Made by a program: the position numbers and the translations under genes
Notes under the pieces: generated by a model
What the model was told of the DNA's origin: nothing
Database searches by the model: none
Seen by the model: the letters and a program-made list of their open reading frames with translations, nothing else
Origin: CAZTAO01 sp964611645
GTDB lineage: Bacteria; Armatimonadota; UBA5829
DNA length: 12,843 nucleotides
Direction: 5' to 3'
NCBI GenBank assembly: GCA_964611645.1
Contig: CAZTAO010000088.1
Span: 1 to 12,843, forward strand
In this document: piece by piece, positions 1 through 6,660 of the stretch
Position numbering within the stretch: the first letter of the stretch is position 1
How the letters are laid out: each line of letters opens with the position of its first letter

Positions 1-1
1 C

Positions 2-54
2 CATAGACACAGTTTACCTCATTTCTGTGTCCAAGAAAAACCGGGGGCGGGGCA
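2..54 (-). mobile_element. IS3-family-like insertion sequence tip (left, partial)
   Basis: These 53 bases are the exact reverse complement of 12791-12843 at the other end. Read on the minus strand, the element starts with TGCCCCGCCCCCGG, runs through a T-rich step into TTGGACACAG, then a GAGG ribosome-site-like motif, and ends on ATG (complement of 2-4). A TG tip followed by a GGACACAG block is typical of IS3-family left ends as I know them. The ATG would be the start of the first transposase frame, whose body lies outside the window. Family assignment is by pattern only, because no transposase sequence is present. Confidence 0.6.
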
Positions 55-89
55 AAAAAGCAGCGCCCCCGTGCGGAACACGGGGGCGC
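55..89 (-). terminator. Rho-independent terminator of the first pseudopilin gene
   Basis: Positions 63-73 pair perfectly with 79-89 (GCGCCCCCGTG with CACGGGGGCGC), an 11 bp stem with a 5-base loop. On the minus strand the stem is followed by TGC and a run of T (complement of 54-59). It lies about 30 bases past the stop codon at 121. The T run abuts the IS tip, so the insertion landed at the very end of the terminator and left it intact. Confidence 0.85.
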
Positions 90-120
90 ATGTTTGTCCT
101 TGCTATGTTTGAGAAGCGAA

Positions 121-792
121 CTACGGAGTTACAGCCGGGTTGCCGTTGATGTAGAACTGTGCATCGAAGCGGCTCCACTTGGAGTGGCCGTCGGCATAGC
201 CGATGTTGGCTCCGTCAGCGTGAGTCTTGCCTATGTCGCCATAGGGCCAAGTGGCAGGTGTGTAGTTCAAGGTTGGCGGGTAAGACGCATACGGAGCGCC
301 TGGCCCAGGATTATTGCCTCTCCAGCATCCACCGTAGTATCCGGGATACTCGGCTAACAGCCACGTAGCCGCCGGGGCCTTAACCTCGGCCAGAGTCGCG
401 GGAGTGCCCATGCCAGAGTCGGTAGCGCGGCCGATGGCGTCGTTGAGGTTGTAGGCTGTTTCTGTCCAGATTCCGCCCCAGCCTCGGTCAACGCTTGCCT
501 GGCTCGGGCAGCGGAATACCTGCTGGCTTTTGACGTAAGGCGTGAGTGAGTAGTTGCTCCAGAAAGTCACATACCCACCTGCGTAGATACTAGTGCACGG
601 ATAGGTCTCGTCGTAGTCCTGCACATACTGCATAATTGCGAGGCCGATCTGCTTCTGGTTGGACAGACACGATGCCTGCCTGGCTTTGTCTCTAGCCTTG
701 GCAAAAACGGGGAAGAGAATCGCCGCAAGAATGGCGATGATTGCTATTACGACCAATAGCTCGATCAGGGTAAAACCTTTTCGTGTACGCAT
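121..792 (-). CDS. Type II pseudopilin-like protein, DUF1559 / H-x9-DG type (copy 1)
   Basis: A 223 aa protein. The N-terminus RKGFTLIELLVV is a textbook class III prepilin leader: predicted cleavage after Gly6, Phe7 as new N-terminus, Glu11 as the +5 glutamate, and a hydrophobic helix over about residues 7-28. A conserved block with CLSNQKQIGLA and QDYDETYP follows. Near the C-terminus is the H-x9-DG motif (His191, Asp201-Gly202). Such proteins are exported and processed by a prepilin peptidase and are thought to form or decorate surface or secretion pseudopili; their exact job is not known. The start at 792 is chosen over an upstream in-frame ATG at 873 because AAGGAG (802-807) sits 9 bases away and the leader peptide begins there. 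The 873 start would also lie upstream of the predicted promoter's -10. It is a close tandem paralogue of 1021-1689 and is expressed as a single-gene unit. Confidence 0.93.
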   Translation of the reverse strand: MRTRKGFTLIELLVVIAIIAILAAILFPVFAKARDKARQASCLSNQKQIGLAIMQYVQDYDETYPCTSIYAGGYVTFWSNYSLTPYVKSQQVFRCPSQASVDRGWGGIWTETAYNLNDAIGRATDSGMGTPATLAEVKAPAATWLLAEYPGYYGGCWRGNNPGPGAPYASYPPTLNYTPATWPYGDIGKTHADGANIGYADGHSKWSRFDAQFYINGNPAVTP

Positions 793-815
793 ATTCGTAT
801 GCTCCTTGTTGTATT

Positions 816-828
816 CCGGCCATGCCGG
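816..828 (-). promoter_or_regulatory. 5'-leader hairpin shared by both pseudopilin genes (copy 1)
   Basis: On the minus strand CCGGC-ATG-GCCGG forms a 5 bp stem with a 3-base loop, 8 bases upstream of the AAGGAG ribosome site. The second pseudopilin gene has the same stem with a different loop (1711-1723). Position and stem are kept while the loop changes, which suggests a role in transcript stability or translation. The role is an inference. Confidence 0.45.
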
Positions 829-850
829 TATTGTGTGTCCTTGTCGGAAT

Positions 851-880
851 AGTGTATCAATCAATGCGAGCATTCGTCAA
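851..880 (-). promoter_or_regulatory. Sigma70-type promoter of pseudopilin copy 1
   Basis: On the minus strand TTGACG (complement of 875-880) is followed by an 18-base spacer and TACACT (complement of 851-856). The second pseudopilin gene has the same arrangement, TTGACG-18-TACAAT. Predicted transcription start is near 844, giving a leader of about 50 bases that contains the hairpin at 816-828. Confidence 0.6.
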
Positions 881-950
881 GGACTTCCCACATATTTGCA
901 GACGACTGCAATGCGCGAGATGTTCCAGGCCACACCTAGCCAGCGCCGTA

Positions 951-989
951 CAAAACAGCGCCCCCGTGACTACCACGGGAGCGCTGTTT
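951..989 (-). terminator. Rho-independent terminator of the second pseudopilin gene
   Basis: Positions 953-968 pair with 974-989, a 16 bp stem with one C-A mismatch and a 5-base loop. On the minus strand it ends in GTTTTG. It lies about 30 bases past the stop codon at 1021. It shares the 13-mer CAGCGCCCCCGTG with the terminator at 61-89, as expected if terminator and gene were duplicated together. On the plus strand the stem ends in TTTCTT, so weak activity in that direction is possible. Confidence 0.75.
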
Positions 990-1020
990 CTTCATGCATT
1001 CTAGTGTTGCAGCTAAAAGA

Positions 1021-1689
1021 CTACGGGGAAACCGCAGGGTCTCCGTTGATGAACGGCATCTGAGTAGCCTTGGCCCACTTCGCATGGCCGTCGGCATAGG
1101 TCAGGTTCCATCCCTCGGTATGGACAGTGAACACCGACATAGTGGTTGCCACGGCCCCGGTATACACGTAAGTTGGCGGGTAGGATGCCGCGCCCGGCTC
1201 CGGGCTGACATACTGGCCGTATCGAGAACCACCACCGTAGGCGCTCTCATACTCACCATTCATCCAGCAGGATGACGGGGCTTTCACGGACGCCAGGGTC
1301 ACAGGGCCGCCGCCCCACTCGAAGTGGCCGATTGCGTCATTGTAGCTGTAGCTGGTGGCTTTCCATATAGTAGCCCCGCCGCTTCGCTTAGTGGTGCGGG
1401 ATGGGCAGTTGAAGACCCCATCGCTCTTGATGTACGGCTCTATACAGATGTCCCAGAAGTTGACGTAATCAGAGCCGTTGTGGTTGTAGTAGGGGGGATA
1501 TGTCTCGTCATAGTCCTGCACGTACTGCATTATTGCAAGACCAATCTGCTTCTCATTCGACAGACAAGTTATCTGCCTGGCCTTTTCTCGGGCCTTTGCA
1601 AACACGGGGAACAGTATCGCCGCTAGTATGGCGATAATAGCTATTACGACTAATAGCTCGATCAGGGTGAATCCCTTCCGCGAACGCAT
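1021..1689 (-). CDS. Type II pseudopilin-like protein, DUF1559 / H-x9-DG type (copy 2)
   Basis: A 222 aa tandem paralogue of the 121-792 protein. It has the same prepilin leader (RSRKG, cleavage before Phe7, Glu11 at +5), the same hydrophobic helix, and a nearly identical stretch through CLSNEKQIGLA and QDYDETYP. The central region diverges and the C-terminal motif is H-x9-DG (His190, Asp200-Gly201). Both proteins end with ING(N/D)PAV(T/S)P. The ATG at 1689 is supported by AAGGAG (1698-1703) 8 bases upstream. Divergence concentrated in the middle suggests the two copies keep the same export and assembly route but differ in surface or partner. It has its own promoter and terminator. Confidence 0.93.
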   Translation of the reverse strand: MRSRKGFTLIELLVVIAIIAILAAILFPVFAKAREKARQITCLSNEKQIGLAIMQYVQDYDETYPPYYNHNGSDYVNFWDICIEPYIKSDGVFNCPSRTTKRSGGATIWKATSYSYNDAIGHFEWGGGPVTLASVKAPSSCWMNGEYESAYGGGSRYGQYVSPEPGAASYPPTYVYTGAVATTMSVFTVHTEGWNLTYADGHAKWAKATQMPFINGDPAVSP

Positions 1690-1710
1690 TTGTAAAACTC
1701 CTTGCTATTT

Positions 1711-1739
1711 CCGGCTGTGCCGGTAGGGCGTATCCCTAC
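1711..1739 (-). promoter_or_regulatory. 5'-leader hairpins of pseudopilin copy 2
   Basis: On the minus strand GTAGGG/CCCTAC (complement of 1723-1739, 5-base loop) is followed at once by CCGGC-ACA-GCCGG (complement of 1711-1723). The second stem matches the hairpin before copy 1 in stem sequence and loop length, and lies 7 bases upstream of AAGGAG. The first stem is found only in this copy. The two stems share the base pair position 1723, so they could compete or stack. Confidence 0.45.
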
Positions 1740-1746
1740 GTACACA

Positions 1747-1776
1747 ATTGTACGCAATTCGCCAGAGACTCGTCAA
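1747..1776 (-). promoter_or_regulatory. Sigma70-type promoter of pseudopilin copy 2
   Basis: On the minus strand TTGACG (complement of 1771-1776), an 18-base spacer, then TACAAT (complement of 1747-1752). It is a close match to consensus, and the layout repeats before copy 1. Predicted transcription start is near 1740. Positions 1777-1899, between here and the next gene, hold nothing I can recognise. Confidence 0.7.
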
Positions 1777-1899
1777 GAAATATTCACAGATTGCGCGGAG
1801 GAAGCATTCGATAACGCCGCACGCGCCGTGACAAAACACCCCATCCCACTTCTCGTGCGGGTGCGATTGCAGATCGCGACCGATCAATCTTCAAAGCGA

Positions 1900-2403
1900 T
1901 CACGACTCACGCCGCTCAGCGCACTGCCGCGAACGCTTGTACGCTGTGTCGGCGCCCGCATACGTTAGCAGAAATGGCACGGCAGCAATCGGCAGCCAGA
2001 CTGGCCAACCTGCCAACCAGTCAACTCCAAGCATATGGGGTATGTCCAGCGGACCTTTGACCGGAGCGGACATGATATAGGCTCCTCCGTACACCAACAA
2101 TCCAAGCGACAGCGGGATGACAGCGAACACGGTTGCCAGACGAACCGACATACCCGTTCTCAGCACGGAGACGTAACCAGCCCATACGTAACAGGCCATT
2201 ACAAAGACGGCCCAAAGTGTCCACGCACCTGCCGCCACAACCCCGTCGGGAGCGCCAAAGATCCGCAACAGCACAGACGCCAGGACGCCTAGAATCACGA
2301 AACCGATGGGAGTCCCAATAACCGCGAGGCAAAGGAACAGAACTGCCAGTCTGAGGTACCTCACCGTGAAACCTCTCATACTATCTTTATCGCAGCCCAT
2401 CAT
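1900..2403 (-). CDS. Small multi-pass membrane protein, function unknown
   Basis: About 167 aa, not recognised as a named family. It has four hydrophobic stretches (roughly residues 17-46, 54-78, 86-110 and 127-150), short basic loops, and a charged tail rich in Arg and Glu, consistent with a four-helix inner-membrane protein. No catalytic motif was seen. The start is uncertain. The frame opens with TTG at 2415, has ATGs at 2403 and 2400, and another ATG at 2379 directly before a basic stretch and the first helix. A GAGG motif lies 3 bases from the TTG (too close) and 15 from the ATG at 2403 (too far). It is divergent from 2521-3270 and not in the same transcript as the pseudopilins. No clear terminator follows its stop. 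Confidence 0.65.
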   Translation of the reverse strand: MMGCDKDSMRGFTVRYLRLAVLFLCLAVIGTPIGFVILGVLASVLLRIFGAPDGVVAAGAWTLWAVFVMACYVWAGYVSVLRTGMSVRLATVFAVIPLSLGLLVYGGAYIMSAPVKGPLDIPHMLGVDWLAGWPVWLPIAAVPFLLTYAGADTAYKRSRQCAERRES

Positions 2404-2447
2404 ATCACAACGCAATATCCTCGGCTAGTGTGCGAGGCTTCCGCTGG

Positions 2448-2458
2448 TATGCTATCAT
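2448..2458 (+). promoter_or_regulatory. Possible extended -10 promoter for the DUF1638 gene
   Basis: TATCAT at 2453-2458 is preceded by TGC, the extended -10 arrangement. No good -35 lies 16-18 bases upstream. It would start transcription near 2465, within the roughly 117-base divergent gap. This is a weak prediction from one motif. Confidence 0.25.
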
Positions 2459-2508
2459 GTTCCTAGCTGCCGTAAAGCTATTCGCTCACGGCATCAGTCT
2501 GGGAATGC

Positions 2509-2513
2509 GAGGG
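2509..2513 (+). promoter_or_regulatory. Ribosome binding site deciding a TTG start
   Basis: GAGGG lies 7 bases upstream of TTG at 2521. This spacing supports TTG as the initiation codon. The protein from that point begins with the family-like RIKAIACEVF segment. Confidence 0.6.
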
Positions 2514-2520
2514 TCTGGGC

Positions 2521-3270
2521 TTGAGAATCAAAGCTATCGCTTGCGAAGTGTTTCACCGGGAGTTGTGCCTGGCGGCGGCGCAGGCCGAGCCTATTGTGGA
2601 TATTGCTTTCCTGCCTTTTGGCCTGCACAACACTCCGGAGAAGCTCAGGGCAGGTATTCAGGAAGCGATCGACAACACCGACCCCGCCATCTACGACTAT
2701 ATCACACTCGCATACGGGCTTTGCAGCCGGGGAACTGCTGAGATCCAGGCTCGCGGCATTCCTCTTGTCCTTCCCCGCGCGCACGACTGCATCACCCTCT
2801 TCCTTGGTTCTCGAGCCGACTACGACCGCGAGTTCTCCCAGCACCCCGGCACCTACTACTACAGCGCCGGCTGGATCGAGCGAAAAGAGGGCGAGGTTGA
2901 GCAGACCGGCATCTCCGATGTGCAGGCAAACGACACGCAGGCCCGATACCTGGAATATGTCGAAAAATACGGCGAGGACAACGCCAAGTTCCTGATAGAG
3001 CAGGAATCCGAATGGCAGGCAAAATACACCCGCGCGGCATTCATAGAAACGGGCGTTGGGCCGCTGGAGTCGCTGCGCAAGTTCACCTCCGACCTGGCTA
3101 ATGACAGAGGCTGGGAATACTCAGAGATCCCAGGGGATCCGAAGCTGATCCACGAACTGGTATCCGGCAAATGGAACCCGGAAGACTTCCTGATGGTCCA
3201 GCCGGGCCAGGCGGTTACCGAGTCTTTCAACGCGGGGATAGTGCGAGCATGTGAAGTGTGCTCGAAGTGA
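2521..3270 (+). CDS. DUF1638 domain protein
   Basis: A 249 aa soluble protein with no signal peptide. It has the hallmarks of DUF1638 as I know them: an early ACEVF segment (Cys8), the glycine-cysteine loop LAYGLCSRGT (Cys68), then VLPRAHDCITLFLGS (His88, Cys90) and PGTYYYSAGWIE. It ends in a CEVC pair (Cys244, Cys247). The conserved Cys and His suggest metal or cofactor binding. Family members are often annotated near corrinoid-dependent methyltransferases, but nothing of that kind is in this window, so the biochemical role is left open. The start is TTG at 2521. The gene's last 13 bases overlap the phosphoesterase gene, so the two are probably translated in a coupled way and may act together. 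The family call is fairly firm, the function unknown. Confidence 0.85.
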   Translation: MRIKAIACEVFHRELCLAAAQAEPIVDIAFLPFGLHNTPEKLRAGIQEAIDNTDPAIYDYITLAYGLCSRGTAEIQARGIPLVLPRAHDCITLFLGSRADYDREFSQHPGTYYYSAGWIERKEGEVEQTGISDVQANDTQARYLEYVEKYGEDNAKFLIEQESEWQAKYTRAAFIETGVGPLESLRKFTSDLANDRGWEYSEIPGDPKLIHELVSGKWNPEDFLMVQPGQAVTESFNAGIVRACEVCSK

Positions 3271-4172
3271 GCGTATCGGAGATTATCCTCTGCGCTTTCG
3301 GGGCTGCCATCGCTATCGCGGTGTTGTACGCTTTCCTGGAGCCGTTCAGGTTTGTGATCCGGGAGATTGAGCTGGAGTTCCCCGGTCTGCCCCAGGAATT
3401 CGACGGCCTGAAGATCCTCCACCTCTCAGACACCCACATTCGGCAGATGGGGAGGCTGGAGAGGACTTGGGCGAAGACTATCGCCAAAAGACCCGCGGAC
3501 CTGTGCGTGTGGACTGGGGACCTGGTGCGGTTCGTGAAAAGCGTGCCTCTGGTTTTCGAGCTTCTGCCCAGCATCAAGACCGCCAGACCAGTCTATGCGG
3601 TGCTAGGCAACTCGGAACACAAGCCACACGTGGACACGAGCGCCATGATCGAAGCGTTCCAATCGCAGCCGCAGGCGAATGATTTCAAGCTGCTGGTCAA
3701 CGCGTCCGCTGCTATCGAGCGAGACGGCGCGAAGATCAGTATTGTAGGAGTGGATGACCCATACTCCGGCTTTGACGATTTCGACGCGGCATTCCAGGGA
3801 GTAGACCGCGACGGTTTTGTGATAGTGCTGGCCCATTGCCCATCTGCGTCAGAGAGGGCGCTGACGGCGGGGGCCGACCTGGTCCTGTCCGGCCATACCC
3901 ACGGCGGCCAGCTTCGTGTCCCGGGGTTTGGAGTGCTGTGGACTCACATGAAGGCCCCCACTCCACTCAACGACGGCCTCTACTTCGCCGCGAAAGAGTG
4001 TCCCGATATCCCGGCTAAGCCCGGCGCGGCGGTGTTCGTTCACCGCGGACTCGGCACCAGCAAGATCCCCATCCGGTTCCTGTGCAGGCCGGAGATTGTC
4101 TACATCACACTGAGGCAGGAAAATCACGATAGGCAACTCCCTGCGGAAACACAGAATTTCCGCTTGCCCTGA
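3258..4172 (+). CDS. Membrane-anchored calcineurin-like metallophosphoesterase (YkuE/YaeI type)
   Basis: A 304 aa protein with one N-terminal membrane helix (about residues 8-27) and a metallophosphoesterase domain. Metal-site motifs in order are SDTHI (Asp58, His60), TGDLV (Asp88), GNSEH (Asn118), LAHCP (His193) and SGHTHGGQ (His213, His215). This is the layout of YkuE/YaeI-like enzymes, which hydrolyse phosphodiesters or phosphomonoesters at the membrane, in some cases lipid-linked. The usual GNH(D/E) motif is altered: His is replaced by Ser119, and His121 lies two residues later. Activity may therefore be changed. The start is GTG at 3258, overlapping the previous gene by 13 bases. GTG at 3267, with a 4-base overlap, is equally possible because neither has a clear ribosome site. 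The stop codon falls inside the REP-like repeat that starts at 4166, so the last residues may be repeat-derived. Confidence 0.88.
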   Translation: MLEVSVSEIILCAFGAAIAIAVLYAFLEPFRFVIREIELEFPGLPQEFDGLKILHLSDTHIRQMGRLERTWAKTIAKRPADLCVWTGDLVRFVKSVPLVFELLPSIKTARPVYAVLGNSEHKPHVDTSAMIEAFQSQPQANDFKLLVNASAAIERDGAKISIVGVDDPYSGFDDFDAAFQGVDRDGFVIVLAHCPSASERALTAGADLVLSGHTHGGQLRVPGFGVLWTHMKAPTPLNDGLYFAAKECPDIPAKPGAAVFVHRGLGTSKIPIRFLCRPEIVYITLRQENHDRQLPAETQNFRLP

Positions 4173-4260
4173 GTGCGAGCGCGGTTAGCGAGTGTATCGA
4201 AGGGCAATTCGTCCAGCACCGTCCTTCGATACGCCGCCCGTTCCTCGCGACTACTCAGGA
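4166..4260 (+). repeat. REP-like palindromic element able to form a cruciform
   Basis: The inner stem GTATCGAAGG (4194-4203) pairs with CCTTCGATAC (4223-4232) across a 19-base loop. The outer stem CCTGAGT (4168-4174) pairs with ACTCAGG (4253-4259), and GCGAG (4175-4179) with CTCGC (4244-4248). The CCCTGAG...CGAAGGG and CCTTCG...CTCAGG blocks are the usual core of a widespread family of bacterial intergenic repeats. No T run follows either arm, so it is not a standard terminator, though it could stabilise the upstream transcript 3' end. It contains the stop codon of the phosphoesterase gene (4170-4172). Confidence 0.7.
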
Positions 4261-4269
4261 CTAGCGGTT

Positions 4270-4298
4270 TTGACACGCACTCTCGGAAGGAATTCGAT
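4270..4298 (+). promoter_or_regulatory. Candidate promoter of the glycosidase operon
   Basis: A perfect TTGACA (4270-4275) is followed after 17 bases by TTCGAT (4293-4298), a poor -10 matching consensus at three positions. It lies between the REP-like element and the first operon gene, where a promoter is expected. The start would be near 4305. The weak -10 suggests dependence on an activator or another sigma factor; that is inference. Confidence 0.4.
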
Positions 4299-4299
4299 C
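4284..4299 (+). other. Leader box conserved before both DUF4838 genes (copy 1)
   Basis: The 16-mer CGGAAGGAATTCGATC differs at two bases from the one at 6661-6676. In both genes the box starts exactly 53 bases before the GGAGG ribosome site, while the sequence between is not conserved. This copy overlaps the candidate -10. It is either a regulatory site kept after duplication or a remnant of it. Confidence 0.4.
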
Positions 4300-4336
4300 T
4301 GTTCAACCGACATCTCACGTATTATGCTTTTAGCAT

Positions 4337-4341
4337 GGAGG
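4337..4341 (+). promoter_or_regulatory. Ribosome binding site deciding a TTG start
   Basis: GGAGG lies 7 bases upstream of TTG at 4349. The paralogue at 6725 has the same GGAGGTTC sequence at almost the same distance from an ATG, which fixes the TTG as the true start here. Confidence 0.8.
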
Positions 4342-4348
4342 TTCAACC

Positions 4349-6652
4349 TTGTCTGTCCGATTGATCCTTGTATCCACAGCTATACTCACGATGCTCCTGG
4401 CATCCTGCGCGTGCCTTTCTGATATTCTGTTGGCGCGTGGCGGTAAGGGGTTGGCGGTCATAGTAACTGATAAAGACGCCCCAAAGCCCGTATCCAATGC
4501 TGCAAAGGAACTGCAGGCCTATCTTGGCAAGGTCACAGACGGGACTTTCAGGCTCACCAACACTCTCCCGGCGAGCAAATCCGCTGTTCGGATACTCGTT
4601 GGAAGAAGCGCGCAAGTGGATAAGCTCCTGCCTGGGTTCGATTGGGCGTCCCTCAAGCAGGACGGCATCGTTATCAGGACAGTTGGCCGCAACATTATCA
4701 TCGCAGGCGGGGAACCTCGGGGGACCCTCAATGCTGTTCACGCGTTTCTCGAAGACACGGTCGGCTGCCGTTGGTGGACATCGGAAGCCGAATACGTGCC
4801 AAAGAAGCCGAACCTCAGCGTGCCGGATATGAAGACCAAATACACGCCGCAGTTCGCTTACAGGGAGGCTTACTGGAACGCAGTCAACGGGCCAACACCC
4901 GAGTTCTGCACCAGGCTCAAAGTAAACGGAAACGCCAACAACATCCCGCCTGAGTTCGGCGGCCATTACACCATCCTCGGCTGGTGCCACACGTTCACCC
5001 AACTGCTGCCCCCATCAGAATACTTCGCCAAACACCCGGAATGGTACAGCGAGATCGACGGCAGACGTATGGGAGACGGCGCTCAACTCTGTCTGACAAA
5101 CGAGGAAATGCGGCAGGAACTGGTGAGGAAGGCGCTGGAGTGGATCAAGGCAGACCCAGGCGCGGGAATAATCTCCATCGCTCAAAACGACTGCGCCAAC
5201 CCCTGCCAGTGCGTGAACTGCAAGGCCATCGCGGAGCGCGAGGAAGCGCAGTCCGGGCCGCTGATCGCGTTTGTTAACAAGGTCGCCGAAGACATCGAGA
5301 AAGAGTATCCCAACTTCCTGGTCGAGACTCTCGCCTACCAGTACACCCGCAGAGCGCCGAAATATGCCCGGCCAAGAACGAACGTGCTGGTGAGGCTCTG
5401 CTCCATCGAATGCGACTTCTCCAAACCATTCGACACTCCCTCCAACGCCACTTTCTACCAGGACCTCAAGGACTGGAGCGCGATATCGCCCCAACTCTTC
5501 ATCTGGGACTACACCGTCAACTTCAGCCAGTTCCTGATACCCCACCCCAATTGGAGCGCCCTTTCGCCTAACGATCGCATCTTCGCGGCGAACAAGGTCG
5601 TGGGCGTCTTCGAGCAGGGTGACGCATTCAACAAGCACGGCAATTTCTCCGACTTCAAGTGCTGGGCGCTCGCCCACTATCTCTGGAACCCGAAATCAGA
5701 TCCCAAGAAACTGACAAAGACATTCCTGGACGGCTACTACGGCCCCGCCGGCAAGTACTTCGCGCAGTATATGCAGTTGATGGAGGATGCCCTGAAGCGC
5801 AACAACACCCGGCTGCCCTGCGGCGGGTCCACCTACAAGGCATTCACGCTCCAGGACATGAACCAGGCGACTCTCCTATTCAACAAGGCGGCCGCAGCAG
5901 TGAAGAACAACCCCGAGCTCTCCCGACGCGTGGCTGTGGAGCGCCTGACCCTTGACCACACATGGCTGCTGTGCTCGCACCTGGACCGCTTCTCCAAGGA
6001 GTCTCTTTATCCCAAGGACTTCAAGGAAGTGGCGCGGAAGTTTGTGGAGGTGTCGAAGGCAAATGGCAGCTATTTCATCGCCGAGGGCCGGCCAATGCCT
6101 GAAGATTACCTGGACCAGTTGATTGCCATCGGCTCAAAGGAGCCTTCCAGATACCAGCTTTTGCCCATCAAGCGGCAGCAGCCCAAGCCGCCCACTGCCG
6201 TGCTGGGGCTGAGTTCCGCCGACTGGCTAGACATCCAGGACTCCCGGTTTGTACTGTCCAACGAGGGCGACTGGTCTGAGTATCTCGCTGATCCCGACGC
6301 GTCGGACGCGGTGACTGTAAGAATGCCCGGCAGCCATCCCGCGTGGGCTGTGCAATTCCAGATAGACAAAGCCACCGCGGACAAGTTCAAGGAGCCTCAG
6401 TGCTTCGTATCAATCAAGTGCGAATCCAAGGCCACGAGCGGCGGGGCGTTCTCGATGGGGATCTACGACGCAGGTATCGGGCAGCCGGTTGTTGAGCGCA
6501 CCGTTATGCTTTCTGATATCCAGGACGGCGCTTACCACGAGTATGACCTCGGTCGCCACGCGCTCAAATCCGGCATGTATTTCTGGGTCTGCCCGCCCAA
6601 CTCCAAGGATGTGGACGGGGTGTTTGTTGACCGGATGTTTCTGGTGAAGTAG
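4349..6652 (+). CDS. Secreted DUF4838 protein, putative glycoside hydrolase (copy 1)
   Basis: A 767 aa protein. The N-terminal signal contains LASC (residues 17-20), which fits a lipobox and suggests a lipoprotein. Residues about 35-150 form a GH67/GH20-type N-terminal accessory domain with AGGEPRGTLNAVHAFLED (from 119) and RWW (141-143). The DUF4838 region follows: GGHYTILGWCHTF, a CxxxCxCxxC cluster (Cys282, 286, 288, 291) likely to bind a metal, and a WDYTVNF block (Trp386). A C-terminal domain from about 625, probably a beta sandwich, ends in VFVDRMFLVK. DUF4838 proteins are predicted TIM-barrel carbohydrate-active enzymes, and the substrate is unknown. It is about 70% identical by eye to its downstream neighbour. 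It starts with TTG and is first in an operon with that neighbour and a dual glycosidase. Confidence 0.9.
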   Translation: MSVRLILVSTAILTMLLASCACLSDILLARGGKGLAVIVTDKDAPKPVSNAAKELQAYLGKVTDGTFRLTNTLPASKSAVRILVGRSAQVDKLLPGFDWASLKQDGIVIRTVGRNIIIAGGEPRGTLNAVHAFLEDTVGCRWWTSEAEYVPKKPNLSVPDMKTKYTPQFAYREAYWNAVNGPTPEFCTRLKVNGNANNIPPEFGGHYTILGWCHTFTQLLPPSEYFAKHPEWYSEIDGRRMGDGAQLCLTNEEMRQELVRKALEWIKADPGAGIISIAQNDCANPCQCVNCKAIAEREEAQSGPLIAFVNKVAEDIEKEYPNFLVETLAYQYTRRAPKYARPRTNVLVRLCSIECDFSKPFDTPSNATFYQDLKDWSAISPQLFIWDYTVNFSQFLIPHPNWSALSPNDRIFAANKVVGVFEQGDAFNKHGNFSDFKCWALAHYLWNPKSDPKKLTKTFLDGYYGPAGKYFAQYMQLMEDALKRNNTRLPCGGSTYKAFTLQDMNQATLLFNKAAAAVKNNPELSRRVAVERLTLDHTWLLCSHLDRFSKESLYPKDFKEVARKFVEVSKANGSYFIAEGRPMPEDYLDQLIAIGSKEPSRYQLLPIKRQQPKPPTAVLGLSSADWLDIQDSRFVLSNEGDWSEYLADPDASDAVTVRMPGSHPAWAVQFQIDKATADKFKEPQCFVSIKCESKATSGGAFSMGIYDAGIGQPVVERTVMLSDIQDGAYHEYDLGRHALKSGMYFWVCPPNSKDVDGVFVDRMFLVK

Positions 6653-6660
6653 CGTATACC

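Noticed and set aside
659..1063. Plus-strand frame across the first pseudopilin start and the gap between the two genes.
   Set aside because: It runs antisense to the prepilin leader, the promoter and a terminator, and has no ribosome site or known motif.
1705..1899. Small minus-strand frame (60 codons) or a terminator for the membrane-protein gene.
   Set aside because: The frame overlaps the pseudopilin promoter and leader and has no coding signature. The best stem (GATCGC/GCGATC) has an 18-base loop and no T run.
4166..4260. Cruciform read as a terminator for the phosphoesterase gene.
   Set aside because: The loops are long and there is no T run on either side. The CCTTCG/CTCAGG blocks fit a REP-like repeat better.
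4343..5677. Two long minus-strand frames (4343-5002 and 5015-5677) that resemble minus-strand frames opposite the second DUF4838 gene, which might suggest conserved antisense genes.
   Set aside because: The resemblance follows directly from about 70% identity of the plus-strand paralogues. No ribosome sites or domains support them.
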